Assembly (NCBI GenBank): GCA_002329075.1
Contig: DCXR01000016.1
Span: 1-15,075, forward strand
Origin: Candidatus Neomicrothrix sp. UBA2131
GTDB lineage: Bacteria > Actinomycetota > Acidimicrobiia > Acidimicrobiales > MedAcidi-G1
DNA length: 15,075 bases
Reading direction: 5' to 3'
Translations under genes and position numbers: made by a program
Shown here: one piece after another, positions 15,063 through 15,075 of the stretch
Layout of the letters: each line of letters begins with the position of its first letter
How positions within the stretch are numbered: position 1 is the stretch's first letter
The notes under the pieces: generated by a model
Database searches by the model: none
Seen by the model: the letters and a program-made list of their open reading frames with translations, nothing else
Told to the model about the DNA's origin: nothing

Positions 15063-15075
15063 GATCGCAGAGATT

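Noticed and set aside
1..15075. CRISPR arrays, tRNA or rRNA genes, insertion sequences, integrases, toxin-antitoxin or phage-defence genes
   Set aside because: I looked on both strands and saw no spaced direct repeats, no tRNA-like cloverleaf, and no transposase or defence motifs.

Overview
The window is about 15 kb of GC-rich bacterial chromosome, densely coding. Third codon positions are mostly G or C. The gene content (an EF-G2-type elongation factor close to the mycobacterial fusA2 class, an actinobacterial-style amidohydrolase, apparently leaderless starts behind TANNNT -10 boxes) suggests an actinobacterium. A free-living, probably aquatic Acidimicrobiia-like lineage would fit, but the exact taxon is inference. 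No rRNA, tRNA, insertion sequence, integrase or CRISPR array was seen, and nothing marks the region as recently transferred.

Left part (1-3016, minus strand): two envelope genes in one likely operon. The upstream one encodes a GT-C-like polytopic membrane protein. The downstream one, cut by the window edge, encodes an acyltransferase-3 (OafA/YrhL-like) membrane O-acyltransferase. They are divergent from an EF-G2-like GTPase (3192-5243, plus), which ends tail to tail with a D-aminoacylase-type amidohydrolase (5280-7016, minus). That amidohydrolase is in turn divergent from a cytoplasmic GH3 beta-glycosidase with a PA14 insert (7113-9647, plus). The 96-base gap between these two holds a perfect 7-5-7 inverted repeat, a good operator candidate, and a -10 box placed for leaderless transcription of the amidohydrolase.

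Right part (9645-13459, plus): a thiamine uptake operon. A clear TPP riboswitch lies just after the GH3 gene and carries the Shine-Dalgarno of the first gene in its 3' strand. It is followed by thiB (lipoprotein binding protein), thiP (fused double permease) and thiQ (ATPase with a C-terminal TOBE-like extension). The riboswitch and the binding-protein sequence both support thiamine as substrate, and the logic is shut-off of uptake when TPP is plentiful. On the opposite strand, with only 4 bases between stops, lies an AMP-forming acyl-CoA synthetase (13464 to near the right edge).

I found no evidence for a wholly new system. The points most worth a second look are the amidohydrolase with an apparently altered metal site, its shared operator with the GH3 gene, the riboswitch-controlled thiBPQ operon, and the EF-G2 with a substituted catalytic His.
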